Origin: Craspedostauros australis
Lineage: Eukaryota > Bacillariophyta > Bacillariophyceae > Mastogloiales > Achnanthaceae
Length of the DNA: 64,000 nucleotides
Assembly: GCA_026770025.1 (NCBI GenBank)
Contig: JAMXDE010000011.1
Coordinates: forward strand, 1,798,001-1,862,000
Reading direction: 5' to 3'
A model generated the notes under the pieces. It made no database searches and was not told where the DNA came from. It saw nothing but the letters and a program-made list of their open reading frames with translations. The translations under genes and the position numbers were made by a program. Shown in pieces: positions 20,963-32,475 of the stretch (position 1 is its first letter; each line of letters starts with the position of its first letter).

Positions 20963-22794
20963 TTAGAATGAAATCCCTTCCATCACGAATGGATTCGCAC
21001 TCGATGAAAAGAGCAAAGATGCTTCGGGTATCAATTCAAACAGGACAGAGGACAACTCACCCTCAAAGCCATCCTGGACGTTGGTGAATTTTGATCCTGG
21101 TGTGCTGAAGATGAATGGCGCGGTCGTCTGCTGATCTTGCCCCAGTCCCTGTTCTCGTTCTTGAGGTTGTAGTTGCTGCTGGTGATGCTGCTGCTGGTGA
21201 TGCTGCTGCTGATGCTGCCGCTGGTGAGGCTGCTCTCTTGCATACAACTCGAACGAGGGAAAGGGAGGAACTGAGAGCGACGGTGCAGCTTCATGCTTCA
21301 TCAAGTACGTGGGTGCATCTTGCTGCTGATATTGCTGTTGTTTCCACGCTGTTGCTGCCACTGATGTTGTTTGGACGCCGGCGATGCTTTGCGTTTCTTC
21401 GGCCGCCAGCTGCTTCAAGAGAATCTTGGTTGCCAGGACCAGGTCATTTGCTTCGATACCGTCTGTCCGAGCGACCGTGTTAGTTGCCACCATATGTGGC
21501 ATCGCGGAGGGGATCTGAGGAACCTGGAATGATGCTGGGAGGGCATTTTGAATCGCCGGAGCCTGAAGGTCTCCCGCTTGTTGGCGTGACGGCGATGCAC
21601 CATCAAGCGGGACAGGTTCAAACTCCTCGGGATTGTACCCAAAACAAGGCTGCGATTGCACTGAATTGGTGGCAATCGATGCGTTGTCGTGTTGTTGCTG
21701 GGCGAACGATAGATCTGCTACGTTGTAGGGCGTAGGCGGAGATGCCGGGTCGAAGGCACCGAACTTGCTTGGAACATAGGAGTCCAACGCGGGCGTGCTT
21801 GCAGAACCGACATCCCCGTACTGCGCGGCATCCTTCCGTTGCTTCTTAGTTGGACTGGGGCTGGGCGCTTTTCCATCCTCGTCATCGTCGGATGAATGGG
21901 CGAGTGCAGTGGCTGCCGGCGATGCAGCGGTGCTTGCTGCTTGAGATGACTTGCGCCTGCGTCGTCGTCGCTTCAGCTCCTTGCTGTCCATATTCTGCAA
22001 CCGCTCCTGTTGCTGCCTCTTGACCGTCTCGAACAAGTCGGTCATTCTGTGCTCCTTGCGGGCAAGCTTCACGGCATCGCGAAGCGCTTGGCCAACCTTC
22101 ACGCACGCCATTTTGTCGGTCACTGCCTGCCATCGGCCAGCTGATTGGTCGTACCGGACGAAGCCGCGGCCACCGACCAGCACGGCTTTTTCTTGGATGG
22201 CGTGAGAGATGGAGACCACGATGACTGTCTTGTCTTGGCGCGTTGGTGCAGAGATGTACGTCTCGAGATGTTCATCAACGCATTCGCGAAATCTTTGGTT
22301 GCCGACTGAAGATTGCCAAAGAGCAGCGCGAGGGCGATAATGCCGCAGGGGTCATTTGGAGGGGTGCGAATGTTCGCGGTGAACCAACGAGAATGCGAAT
22401 ATCAGTCAGGATTATTCATGGTGCGCCAGACAATGAACGAAGTGTGATCGCTGCTCCCAGCCGAAGCGACTCAGTTTCTTCACATCAACAAACAAATTCG
22501 AAAGCGCGGGGCGTCGAGGTGATGTGATGTGATGCGATGCGATGTGTTGGGTGAAGCCATGTATCGTCACACCAGATGCATCCCATGGTGTGGTGCCGCG
22601 TGGTACAGTACGGATCACCTCCGTCTCGATCATCTCTCCTGCGCACGATGTATCATTCTGTACTTACCGTGTTGGAAGCACTCCTTACCGCGTTGGCAGA
22701 TAACATCCCACTCGGTCGGTGCATAGTTGCTGGGGAGTGTGATAACCTCTTCGGTGCCTTTCTTCGTCATTTTCGTTGCTGTCGGACTTGACAT
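20963..22794 (-). CDS. DUF6824-domain protein, 489 aa, two exons (copy B)
   Basis: Paralogue of the gene at 14280-16084 with the same structure: exon 1 is 22794-22668, exon 2 is 22305-20963, and the intron is 362 bp. The N-terminal DUF6824 domain (WDVICQRG, VGNQRFRE, GGRGFVRYD, KVGQALRDAV) and the basic stretch are unchanged from copy A. The C-terminal half carries about 20 replacements. It also has nine extra residues in a His/Gln run near the C-terminus, from an expanded GCTGCTG-type repeat at about 21175-21225. Both copies are open, so both may function. The role is probably nuclear and regulatory, by inference from the basic stretch and acidic Gln-rich tail. Confidence 0.9.
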
Positions 22795-24537
22795 GTGAGC
22801 GCGAGTCTTGAATGATCGGATGAATGCGTGTTGATCGATTTGTTGTTATGCTGCGATGCTGTGGTGGTTTGAGCTGGACCGGACTGGGCTTTGGATTTGG
22901 CTTGCTTCTGATCTTGTGTTGTGAGTGTTGTGAGATAAATTGATGCTGTTGCCTTTGTTTGAGCTTGCTTCAGTCTTGTGCCTTTTGGAATGCGCGCAGA
23001 GTTGCTTTGTGGTACTCTGCTACTGAGAATGAGTACTCGCTATGTGTATGGTTTGCATGCCCTCGTGTGGTGTGGCGTGGTGTGGCGTGGTGTGGCGTGA
23101 CGTGACGTGGCGTGGTGAGGGTGCACGTAGTAACGTTAGGCGCTTTGCTTGGAAGATTGTTGAAGCCATAAGAGGATCTTTTTTGTGTGTTGGTGAGTGT
23201 TGCGAGTTGGGGAAAGATATTTTCGGAACGGCCAGCGGTGATATCCGTTTCTGCGTGCTTCTCCAGTGAAGCAAATATCAGAAGCCCTGGTGACAAATAC
23301 GACCTACTCTGCCTCGTGGTGGCTCGTACTGGTATTGGTACCAGTTTTGGTACAGGGGAAGGTTGCTATGCCGTCGTCGAAGACCGGCAGTGTGGTTGGA
23401 GAAGTGCTGTGAGTCGCCCGCCACCAGAGTAGTGGATGAGTGAGACTGTGGCAGGAATGCGAACAGGCGTGTTGTTCGCGTCTGGATGCTGGTGTGTACT
23501 GAGCGCGCGTTCACCCAGGGTTTGGCTGTGTTGGGGATGGTATAGTCGTACGAGGGGATCGGGTGCGGCTGAAAGTGATGTTGCTGATCTCAGTGTGGTT
23601 CAATGCCTCACCGTGTATTGTTGTTGTTGTTGTTGTTGTTGTTGCTGCTGCTGCTGCTACTACTACTGCTCTTGTTGTTGTGATCGCTCTTGCTGTTGTC
23701 GCAGTTGCAGTGGCCGGAGGATGTGATGATTTTCGTGTAGAGCGCAGAGAATATGATCGTGCACGCGCCACTATTTGACGAATGGTTGCGGAACTTCAAG
23801 CTGCTTCGTTCTGAAGATTGATAGTCTGTTTTGATGTCTGTTCAGGAATGTGCTCAATCGCGTCGTGGGACGTCGTGCTTTCGTTTTGTGAGAAGGGTGA
23901 TCAACTGGCGCGAGCGTGGGTGGTGTGGTATGTTATCCTTCTGTTTGACAGGATTACGTTTTGTTGTGGAGTGGAGAGTTCTATTGATTTCGTTGCGAAG
24001 GAGAGGTGGAGAGAGAGAGAGGAGGACAGAGCTCTGAAATGGAGCAAGGCCGTGTCGATGGAACAGTCGGAAAGGGCGATGGATGGGTCCGATACTTCTT
24101 GTTGTTCTGGATGCTTCTTTTCCTCCAATGTTGTGTTGGCTGCCGGTATCGTTCCAATGCTTTTTGTCAATTTGTCGGATGCTCCATTTCGATCCAGCAG
24201 ATTCTTGGAAGCCAAACACCAATGATCAGGTGATGTACAAGTGGAGGTCGTATGTTTGGAGCGTCCTCACCCAGCCCAGGCCAATGTCCCTGTTTCCTTG
24301 AAGAAGAGGACCAACAGGCCACCCAACCCCCTGTCGGCGAGGTTGATGAGTTTTATTTGGCCGAAACAAGACGATGTCTCAATCGTGTCACCATTGAAAT
24401 TATCACTTATGCGTCATCCAAGGACGGCGAACAACCTTCGCCCACGGAAATGCCACAAAAGTCGTGACAAACGATCTGGATTGCCTGAGCATTGTTGATC
24501 GATCTGTTCCCCGAATGTTTGGTGCTGAGACGATACC
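22795..24537. other. Upstream region of the DUF6824 gene, copy B
   Basis: Counterpart of 16085-17868, with the same GTGTGGCGTG repeat (about 23067-23110). The TTG/CTG microsatellite here (about 23619-23657) is nine bases longer than in copy A. No gene is recognised. Confidence 0.5.
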
Positions 24538-27500
24538 GGACAGCGACCATTTGTGTGGAGACTTGTGTTGGTTTCGATGCGTCTAAATGTTGATGTGTGA
24601 CAATCATGACAGCACAATTCTGGAGTTTTCATGTTCAACGCTACCATCCCTGGCCCTCATGTGCCTGGCGATCGGTACCTGGCCGACGATTCACAACTAC
24701 GGATGCTGTTCATAGCACTGCGCCAACACCTGCTGATAACAGGCAGGAATCCCCTTCTCAGTCAGACCCGTGGCAGGACCTCATTGACAATAAACGTACG
24801 TGGCCTCACGATATGCGCCGTTCACCGAAGGCGACGAGAAACTAGAGATAGAGGCGGACTCCTTATATACTTCGATGTACGGCTTACTCTTCTGGCTCCT
24901 GCTCCATCCCTTGGTCGTGTTCCAGATAAGAGCACCAACGTCGAAGGAGACGGCCACAGCGACAGCAGCATGAACGTCACCAACAAGCAAGCAAACATAT
25001 TTTGGAGGTCCGATGTTGGCGAAGCTATTTGCTTGGAACTTGGAGTACTTGCAATGCTCCGGTAAGGCGTGCTCCGCGTGTTGTGCGAATACCGTGTTGC
25101 TCCTCATCCCAGGTGTTCCTCTTTGTGGAGTTGATCATCGGAGCCGGGGATGTCTGTCTTAAATAAACACAGTCACAGATGCGGGAGGAAGAGGAAGGAA
25201 GGCGCAGAAGAAGCGGCAAACCCGTTTTCAGTTCTCCAGCAGCAGAAATGGCAATTGTCCGCGCCATGAGGAGGTTGGAATATGTTTTGTCAGCCACTAT
25301 CGTGATGCTCTTCCACCGTGGAGAACGGGCAAAAGAGGACGCGGATCTGGTTGCCGAAGTCGCGTGGGTGCGATTTGTTTAACGACACCACAGAGAAGAA
25401 GGCGACGAGTCAGCATGGTCGAGTGAGCGTCACAAAATTCGGAAATGAGAGTACGATCAATTCTGCTTGTGCAGGATTTGTGGATCAAGACCAACACGTT
25501 CCGGCGCCAAAATATTCCGCCAACACGATCAACACAATCGCCACGATCAAGGCACGACCACACACCAAGACGGCGAAAAATCGAGGTGCGAGATGTGAAG
25601 GCAACTTCACGAATTCTTCTGCTCATGCTCGTACCTGTACTCGTACGAGTAAATCGATGGTATCATCAGCGAACACACTCCAACAAGATGAGCTGCTCAT
25701 ACGGCGACTACGGCAAGGACGGGTGGTGGAGGTATGGGACGATCCACTCTCGCAAGATGACATGTTCCTCCTCGCAGTGACATCTCCGCCCTCACCAAGT
25801 GTGTTTCTCCTCTCTCAATTTGTCCACATTGAAGTTGTAGACTCACCTATTGGTTGCAATACTCCGCAGTGCCCTTGGCGTGTCGTCGGCGCTTCCAATC
25901 GAACGTCTTCGTGGGACCTTATCACTTCTGCACCGATGATCGTGGCAAGCTCCTGCCCAGAATGCTGTCATGAAAGCGTGATGTTATCGTGGAACGATCA
26001 AATCAAACATACCCCGCGGCGAGGACGAGGGACGATTCGCTGAGAGGAAGGGACTCTTTGAATATCAGTCGGCAATGAGAAGCCCTTGTCATGATCGTGG
26101 CCTCGATACGATTGGTCCCTTCCGGAATGAGCAGGATAGAATCGGTACCTGCCCGTCCTCTACCACTTTGTGCTGTAGATGATAGGTGTGTCCAACTTCG
26201 CAACTCCTTTTCTGGCTGTTGGACTCTTCGGGAAAGCTCCATCGTCCAGATCGTACGATTCAGCGAAAGGCTCAGATGTTGAAGGCCACCGGTACCAGGA
26301 GGTGCGTGAAGCACAATTTCGTAGCCACGGCAGCACAGGGTGCGCATCTGCAGAGCAAAAAGTTATTTCTCCATCGCAGCGATGATCAACATGGGTTCTT
26401 CTCCTGTTCCATGTTGTTCCGTTTGTTTGGCTTCGATCAGCCTCGCCGAAGCCCCATGATCCAGTGCGTACTCGGGTACATGTGAGGAGGAGAAACCATA
26501 GAGGCTTGTGCGGCTTCTGTGACTTCTGTGACTTCGGTGGCTTGTGTGTCCGTGCGTGAGGATGTGCAAGGGCCACTCAACAGAGGGTCGTTGATGGGAG
26601 GGACGCACGTGCATATGCCAGGACGAAAGGACGTGCCAACGCACAAGGATAGCTTCGACATTGATGGAGCGGGTGGCAGCAGTGTCTCCGGGTGGCCATG
26701 CCATGCCATGTCTGATCTTGACCATCGCGAGTGTATGGAGCCAGACGACCTGCCATACGAAGTACGTGAAGACTATTGTTCATCCCCAACAACTCGCCAC
26801 GCGAAGGCTTGTCTCATCCTTCCTGAGCAACATCGGATGGGCGCTACCGCTCTGAGCACACAACAATTAAGAGCACGGGGAATCCGGACAAGAGAGTAGT
26901 ACTAGCGGAGAAACGAGGAGTAGTGCTGTGGAGTATCGTACTGCAAACGGGAACGTTTGCCCGCATATCTTCACTGTTCGTACATTGAGCAACGTATTCT
27001 TCTCCCCTTGAGGCGGTGACACATCCCCTCCAGGAGGGACCAGGACGGAGAGTCGTCAAGTGCAAACATGCAGCGCAGAGTCGTACGCTTTGGAAACGAA
27101 CGGACCAAACAGATCACCACGTGTGCCGATAATGGGAGGCCTACGACTCGTTGTACGAACTCGTTAGCTCATTGAAGCGCATTGATGCAAGATCGAGAAA
27201 TTCTCTCTGTGTGGGTGAGCAGCATGGGCGATGCTGGGCGCAGACAGTGCTCGTGTGTCTCTCTGAGCATGTCTCGTATGGGTTGAACGTTGCGATACGA
27301 CATCTTCTTGATGACTCTGTGACGGAGTGCATGGTATCCCAGTGAGCTCAAGCAGCAACGCAGTCGAGTCGCTGCACTCTATCATCAACGCAGGTGGTGA
27401 CTGGAACAAGGGCATGTATAATCAACAAATGGGGTCAATGGTTGAAGAAGTGCGAGGGCGGCAGGGTCGGATGGAATGGGGTGACGAGAAGGGCTGTTCC

Positions 27501-27734
27501 GAGATTGTGCCCAAGGGGTCTTTGTGTCCCACAAGTAGAAGATTACTACTATCACAACTCTTACTGTACGCCCTAACTGCAAAAGAGCATGTTATCCTGG
27601 TACGAGAGTGCTCATGATGTGACTTGGCCCGCCAATCGCCTTTGACGCAACGCACAGCATCACCCAAACGGAGACAGACTCGCGAAGGGAGTAATGGCGG
27701 AACCACGACGCTCGCTACATTTCGTCGCAACCTC
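24538..27734. other. Gene-poor stretch, no confident gene
   Basis: Many overlapping frames of 60-240 codons occur on both strands (the longest is 25318-26043, plus). Some pieces have protein-like composition, for example around 26003-26347 on the minus strand and 27133-27345 on the plus strand, but I could not assemble any into a spliced gene or match a family. It may be intergenic DNA, or contain a decayed or heavily spliced gene. Confidence 0.4.
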
Positions 27735-30644
27735 TCAATCCGCGCTCGTCTTCTTTTCGTCGACTCGCACAGACGTCGCTGTCGCTGTCGCTGTTGCTGC
27801 GTTGTTGCGGTGGTTCGCGCCGTCCATGCCGCCGTCAATGCTGCTGTTGCCACCGTTGTTGCCTCCGGTGTTGCCATTGTTCGCATGCAAGAATCCATCA
27901 AAGTGATTCCAGATTTGCGTGCGAGCGAACCAGTTGGTGAGTGAGTGCTCCGATGTGCCAGCGCATCTCGTGCTAATGCTACCAAAGCGATGCTTCCAAA
28001 ATTCATCCGTATCGACCTCTTCGCCTGCCGTTTCCAAGCCTTCGTGACTCTGCTGGTCGTTGATGCTTCCACCAGCGCTGCCGTGCTCTGATGATTCTCG
28101 CGCGCTCTTGTAATAGATGCAACGGTCAGACTGCAGCAGATGGTGCAAGTTCTCATTCTTTCGGGTCCATTGGATGTTGTGCGTCGAGTCGGTGAACGCG
28201 ATGGCCCGGATATGCGGCAGGTAGATCTCGGACTTGTCCAGCAGAAAACGCGCAAGCTGCGCACCTGATTGGGAGTGCGACAGGACGAATAGATCGCGGA
28301 CCTCGAAGCTCGGTTGCGGGGACGTGGCAGGTGCGAAGAGATTGAGTGGATCTTTATGCCCGTGATGACGTTCATCGTCATCGCTTCGGATGGATCCTGG
28401 CATTTCGGATGGCGCCATGAAGTCGAAGTTGCTGCTGGCCGTGTGGTCGTCTTCCCAATTCTTAAAGAGCCTTGTCATGGAGGTTTGGAATGTTGACATG
28501 CCCATCCTGTCTCCGTGCACGTTGGGGTCGAGCATGACGATATTCATCTTTCTTCGATTTGCTTCGTGGACGAGCGGCAAGGCGGTGCTGCATTCCATGC
28601 CCGATGCCATGAGATGCTGGCGCGAGAAGATGCCCGCCCTGACCTTGCCACGCCCTGTTGCGATGAGCAGAGTGGGGAACTGATTCAGAGCGTGCTCGCG
28701 ATTCTTGGCGATCGCCGCGCTAACGAGAGCGCGGATTGGTTCCGCGTTGTTGCCGGCTTCCGACACGACGACCCATTCCAGATTGCCCTGCTCCCTCATG
28801 GTTTCTTGGGCGGCGTGCTGACATAGCCTTGCGACGGCATCGTACATGTCGCCGTCGGCGATGAACTTTTGGCGATTGTGGGTGGTGATCATGGTGTTGG
28901 TCGCGATGTGAAACAACCTCGTCATCGTGAGAGATTCCATGTACGACTCTCGGATGGATGCGCTGGAGGATCGGTGGATGTGATGGCGGTGAGGCTCATG
29001 CTCATTCTCATGCTCATTCTCTTGTGCATCCTTGTCGGCATGCTGAGTGTCTTTCGCATTGGTATCATGCATGGCTTCACCACAATTTGGGTTTGCGGAT
29101 CGTTGTTGAGCATCGGCGTGTGAATCGCCATTGGAAATCTTCGCCGCCTCTCCTGTTCCTGCTCCTCCTGTTCCTGTTGCCTTGATGGTTGATCCCCCTG
29201 CATCGTTCCCCCCGCCTTTATTCCGTGAATGATTCTTGTTCTTGTCCTCATCTTCGTCCGCGTCTTCAATCTCAGCGTCATCTTCCAATTCGGATTGTGG
29301 TTCCGCTTCGTCAAGTGCTTGCGCTTGCGCTTGCAGACGTCCTCTTCCCTCTTGGTGTCGGTTCCCATTGGCTGTCGCAGCATCGCCGTCACTCACATCT
29401 TTGCGGATGGTCTCGTCACTTTCTTTGGTATCGTGCGGGACGGGGATGGTGCGAAATTCGAAGCCAATTTCACGCAAACCCTCGGCGCCGCACAGCTGTT
29501 TGGCCTGATCGATGACGTCGAACACTTTCTCCCAGTGCTCCTCGGCCGTCGTGCAACCTTGCAGCAAGGTGCTGACCTTGTGGCGCAGCCTTCTGCTGGA
29601 TACGCGGTGGTGTTGCTGGTGTTTGTGCCGGTGCCTGTGATTCCCGTCATGTTTGTGATGATTGTTGTGATTCTGATGCTGGTGGTGGTGCTCATCGTGA
29701 TGATGTCCCGTCAATGCGTGGCCAATCTTGGCAAAGTTGTGTAAGAGCTTCCGAAACAGCTTCTTGATTTTGAAATGGTGGTGGTGATGGTGATGCTGAC
29801 CATCTTCGTCGTGGTCGTCGTCGTGGTCGTGATCGTTCACAGGATCTCCACCGCGGCCATGACCATGACCATGGCTGTTGCCTTTCTGGTAGTCACGTGC
29901 GGTCGGAGAGTTCTGGTCCTTGCCACCACCATATTCTTTTTCGATCCCGGCCTTTCCTGTTGCCGCCGCCCCATTCAATCTTCCTTTCGTCTCCGTCGAT
30001 GACTTTGTGAGCGTTGGTAATTTCGGCATGGTTGGCTTGTCGTCGGCATCAGCGTGTGGAGCTGATTGTGATGACTGGGATTGCTGTGGTCCTTGTGATG
30101 ATTGTGGTGCTTGGTCGAGGCTGGGTTTGGAAAAGTGATCCTGAATGATCTGGATTTGGTTGAGAGGCCTTGTCACGATGGGCGAAGCGCAGGATTGTGG
30201 CATCCCCTTGTTGTGCCCACCATGATGGTTCTCCTTATTGAGTGCTGGATCATCCATCTGTTGCGCCTGCTGTGTCTGTTGTTGATGTATCTGTTGATGT
30301 GATTGCTGATGCCACCGATCGCATTGCACAGCATCTTTGCGATGTACCAGTTCGGGTTTCACAGAATCCATCGGTGCCTGGTTCGGGTTGATGTCCTGCT
30401 GTCGTTGCTGTTGATTTTGCTGAGGCTGACGATGCCGTTGTGAATCGATACCTTTGTCGGCATCTCCATCGCAGGCCATCATCGATGAACTCGCAACAGG
30501 CATAGCCTCCATTTGGCTGATTGCTTCCATCGCTGCCCAATTCCAACTTGGCCAATGTTGCGATGTTGTTGTTTTGGATTCTATTGCTCGTCGCTCGTGG
30601 CTCGTCGCTCGTCGCTCGTGTACGGTGCCGTCAACTTTCCCCAT
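27735..30644 (-). CDS. FAM172/Arb2-domain protein, 969 aa
   Basis: Single exon. The C-terminal 400 residues match the Arb2/FAM172 alpha/beta-hydrolase-like fold: an opening strand and turn around KVRAGIFSRQHLMASG (about residue 665), STALPLVHEA, IVMLDPN, the nucleophile-elbow-like FVLSHSQSG (about 785), AIAFTDSTHN (about 815) and CAGTSEHSLTNW (about 900). Family members include fission yeast Arb2, an RNAi chromatin factor, and animal FAM172A. The N-terminal 550 residues are low complexity: Gln-rich, then a His/Asp-rich stretch with long HHHQHQNHNNHH-type runs, then acidic. The first 38 codons come from a GCTCGTCG repeat, so the true start may be the ATG at 30530. The Asn/Gly-rich tail follows the domain. 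The molecular role in algae is unknown. Confidence 0.85.
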   Translation of the reverse strand: MGKVDGTVHERRATSHERRAIESKTTTSQHWPSWNWAAMEAISQMEAMPVASSSMMACDGDADKGIDSQRHRQPQQNQQQRQQDINPNQAPMDSVKPELVHRKDAVQCDRWHQQSHQQIHQQQTQQAQQMDDPALNKENHHGGHNKGMPQSCASPIVTRPLNQIQIIQDHFSKPSLDQAPQSSQGPQQSQSSQSAPHADADDKPTMPKLPTLTKSSTETKGRLNGAAATGKAGIEKEYGGGKDQNSPTARDYQKGNSHGHGHGRGGDPVNDHDHDDDHDEDGQHHHHHHHFKIKKLFRKLLHNFAKIGHALTGHHHDEHHHQHQNHNNHHKHDGNHRHRHKHQQHHRVSSRRLRHKVSTLLQGCTTAEEHWEKVFDVIDQAKQLCGAEGLREIGFEFRTIPVPHDTKESDETIRKDVSDGDAATANGNRHQEGRGRLQAQAQALDEAEPQSELEDDAEIEDADEDEDKNKNHSRNKGGGNDAGGSTIKATGTGGAGTGEAAKISNGDSHADAQQRSANPNCGEAMHDTNAKDTQHADKDAQENEHENEHEPHRHHIHRSSSASIRESYMESLTMTRLFHIATNTMITTHNRQKFIADGDMYDAVARLCQHAAQETMREQGNLEWVVVSEAGNNAEPIRALVSAAIAKNREHALNQFPTLLIATGRGKVRAGIFSRQHLMASGMECSTALPLVHEANRRKMNIVMLDPNVHGDRMGMSTFQTSMTRLFKNWEDDHTASSNFDFMAPSEMPGSIRSDDDERHHGHKDPLNLFAPATSPQPSFEVRDLFVLSHSQSGAQLARFLLDKSEIYLPHIRAIAFTDSTHNIQWTRKNENLHHLLQSDRCIYYKSARESSEHGSAGGSINDQQSHEGLETAGEEVDTDEFWKHRFGSISTRCAGTSEHSLTNWFARTQIWNHFDGFLHANNGNTGGNNGGNSSIDGGMDGANHRNNAATATATATSVRVDEKKTSAD

Positions 30645-32475
30645 TGAGCACTTTTGAAGCGTTGTTTCTCTCTCTCTCTCTTCTGTTCCGTGGGGACATG
30701 CTCTCTCTGCCGTTGGTCGGCGAGGGAGAGCACGTTCTCAGCCTTCCTTTGTTCCTCCACAAGAAAGCCCGAGTCCGATGTTGGTCGTGGGTCGTGGGTC
30801 GCCTCTTGTTTCGTCTGTCTGTGGCCGTTGCGCGCAACACAACACTGCCCATGGTGGCGCGCTATTGTCGCCGTCGCGAAAGGAACAGAGAAACGGCAGT
30901 TGCCGGCTTGATGCCTGAATTCTCGTTTGGTGCCCTTGCCTGTGCGCGCGTTGTGGTTGGTCCGTCCAATCGTGAAACTTGACATTTCTTGGGATGTACG
31001 AGCTCCATTCACAAGAGCTCGCGGAGGCGCATCAGCGAGGCAGGAGGCGAAATGACATGGAGTTCGCAATGTGACATTCAAGGGCCTTGTTCAATTAACA
31101 ATGCGACACAAGAAAAATGACGAAGAAGATGACGTGGTTCAATGCGCGACAATCGTCTATTTCCTCTGACTGGCTCTGGCGCAGGCCAATCAAAACGCCA
31201 CAGAAAAACGGAGACTCGGGTGCAGTTGCGCAACGCACGCAGAACGCAAGTGCCACCAGCACGCGCATCCACACGGTGGCGAGGCAGTTGCGGAAGCGAG
31301 ACGTGTCGTGATTTCTGTGAAGTATTCGTGAATGACGAAGTCGTTGTGTCTTCTCATATTTGTATGTGTTGTACTTAGCTTACAACTTCACATACAATGT
31401 ATCACTACAACAGGGATAGGTCAAAATAAATGTAATCTAGAGTTACTTCATTCGTGTTCGAATGAATGAATAATCACCCGGATAAAGCCGTAGAAACACT
31501 CGAAAACGGACAACGAGATACTGATGGACTCGTAAAAACGAACCCACGCACGAGAAAGAAACAGCGACGCAACAAAGAAGGAAACGATGAAGGGCCATGG
31601 CTCCGCAAAGCGCAACGAAAGGATAGCAACAGCGCTGTTGGTTGCGCGTCGGTGTAGTTATTACGATTACTTCGCTGGGCAACGACAGCACCAAGAGAGG
31701 AGGCGAAAGAGAAGAAGAATCCACGGAGAGTGAAAGCAAGGGGGAACACGAGGAACGCACGAAGCTGAAGGGGAGAAGGACTTGCCCAGCGGGAAGTGAG
31801 CGAGGAAAAGTTAGAGCGCCACACAACAGCAACATCAACAACAACATCAACAGGAACCAATCGGGAGAGAGCGCCTGCGACACCAAACAAGAGGCACAAA
31901 CGTCAACAAGAGGCAGCCCGGGTGACAACAGCCAAGAAATAGCAGCTTCGATCTTGTGCGTGTTTGTTTGCAGAACAACTCCCATAGTAGTAGTGTACGC
32001 TGCTGAAAACACGGTTCAACGATACTCTGTTGGTGGATCGTCCTCTACGAACAGAGAGCACACAATCATCCCCTCTCCATCGACAAGATCTGGACCACCG
32101 AAGATCGTATCATCACCAATACTTGACAGCATTCGCAGAGGCAGCATACAACACTTGCACATTGAATCCATAGAACGGAGCAAGAGCAAGACAGCAAGAG
32201 ACCAAGGACGTGTGGGAGTCAGACAGGCCTGATATCATTGACAACACTGACAGCACTGAAGTAGAGTAGCGAGCAGCTGAGAGACGGAGCGGTGAAGAAG
32301 GAACAGAGGCAGCCTGGGCAATGCCCGTACATCGCACGCAGGAGGTTGAATTGGATCGAATAGAATCGGATTGAGCTGAACTGGGTTGAATCAAATTGGT
32401 GGCACGCAACAGACACAGACACAGACACACAACAGACATAGACACACAACAGAAAGAACACAGACAACAAACAAG
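30645..32475. other. Intergenic, divergent promoters
   Basis: This lies between the minus-strand FAM172-like gene and the plus-strand LRR gene. It contains TC runs near 30670-30680 and a low-complexity ACAGACACAGACAC stretch at about 32407-32440, just ahead of the LRR start codon. A 196-codon frame (31642-32232) has no domain signal. Confidence 0.5.

Larger units (their letters stand above)
19563..24537. repeat. Segmental duplication, copy B
   Basis: Direct repeat of 12885-17868, separated from it by about 1.7 kb. The middle is almost identical to copy A. The left 1.3 kb and the right 0.6 kb carry scattered substitutions, and there are two deletions of about 20-30 bp relative to A near 24020 and 24120. 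Confidence 0.95.

Noticed and set aside
25318-26043. 241-codon plus-strand frame
   Set aside because: Composition is mixed, no domain or membrane segment, and competing frames overlap it on both strands.
30589-30617. GCTCGTCG tandem repeat as a regulatory array
   Set aside because: A short simple repeat at the very start of the FAM172-like frame; no feature beyond repetition supports a regulatory role.
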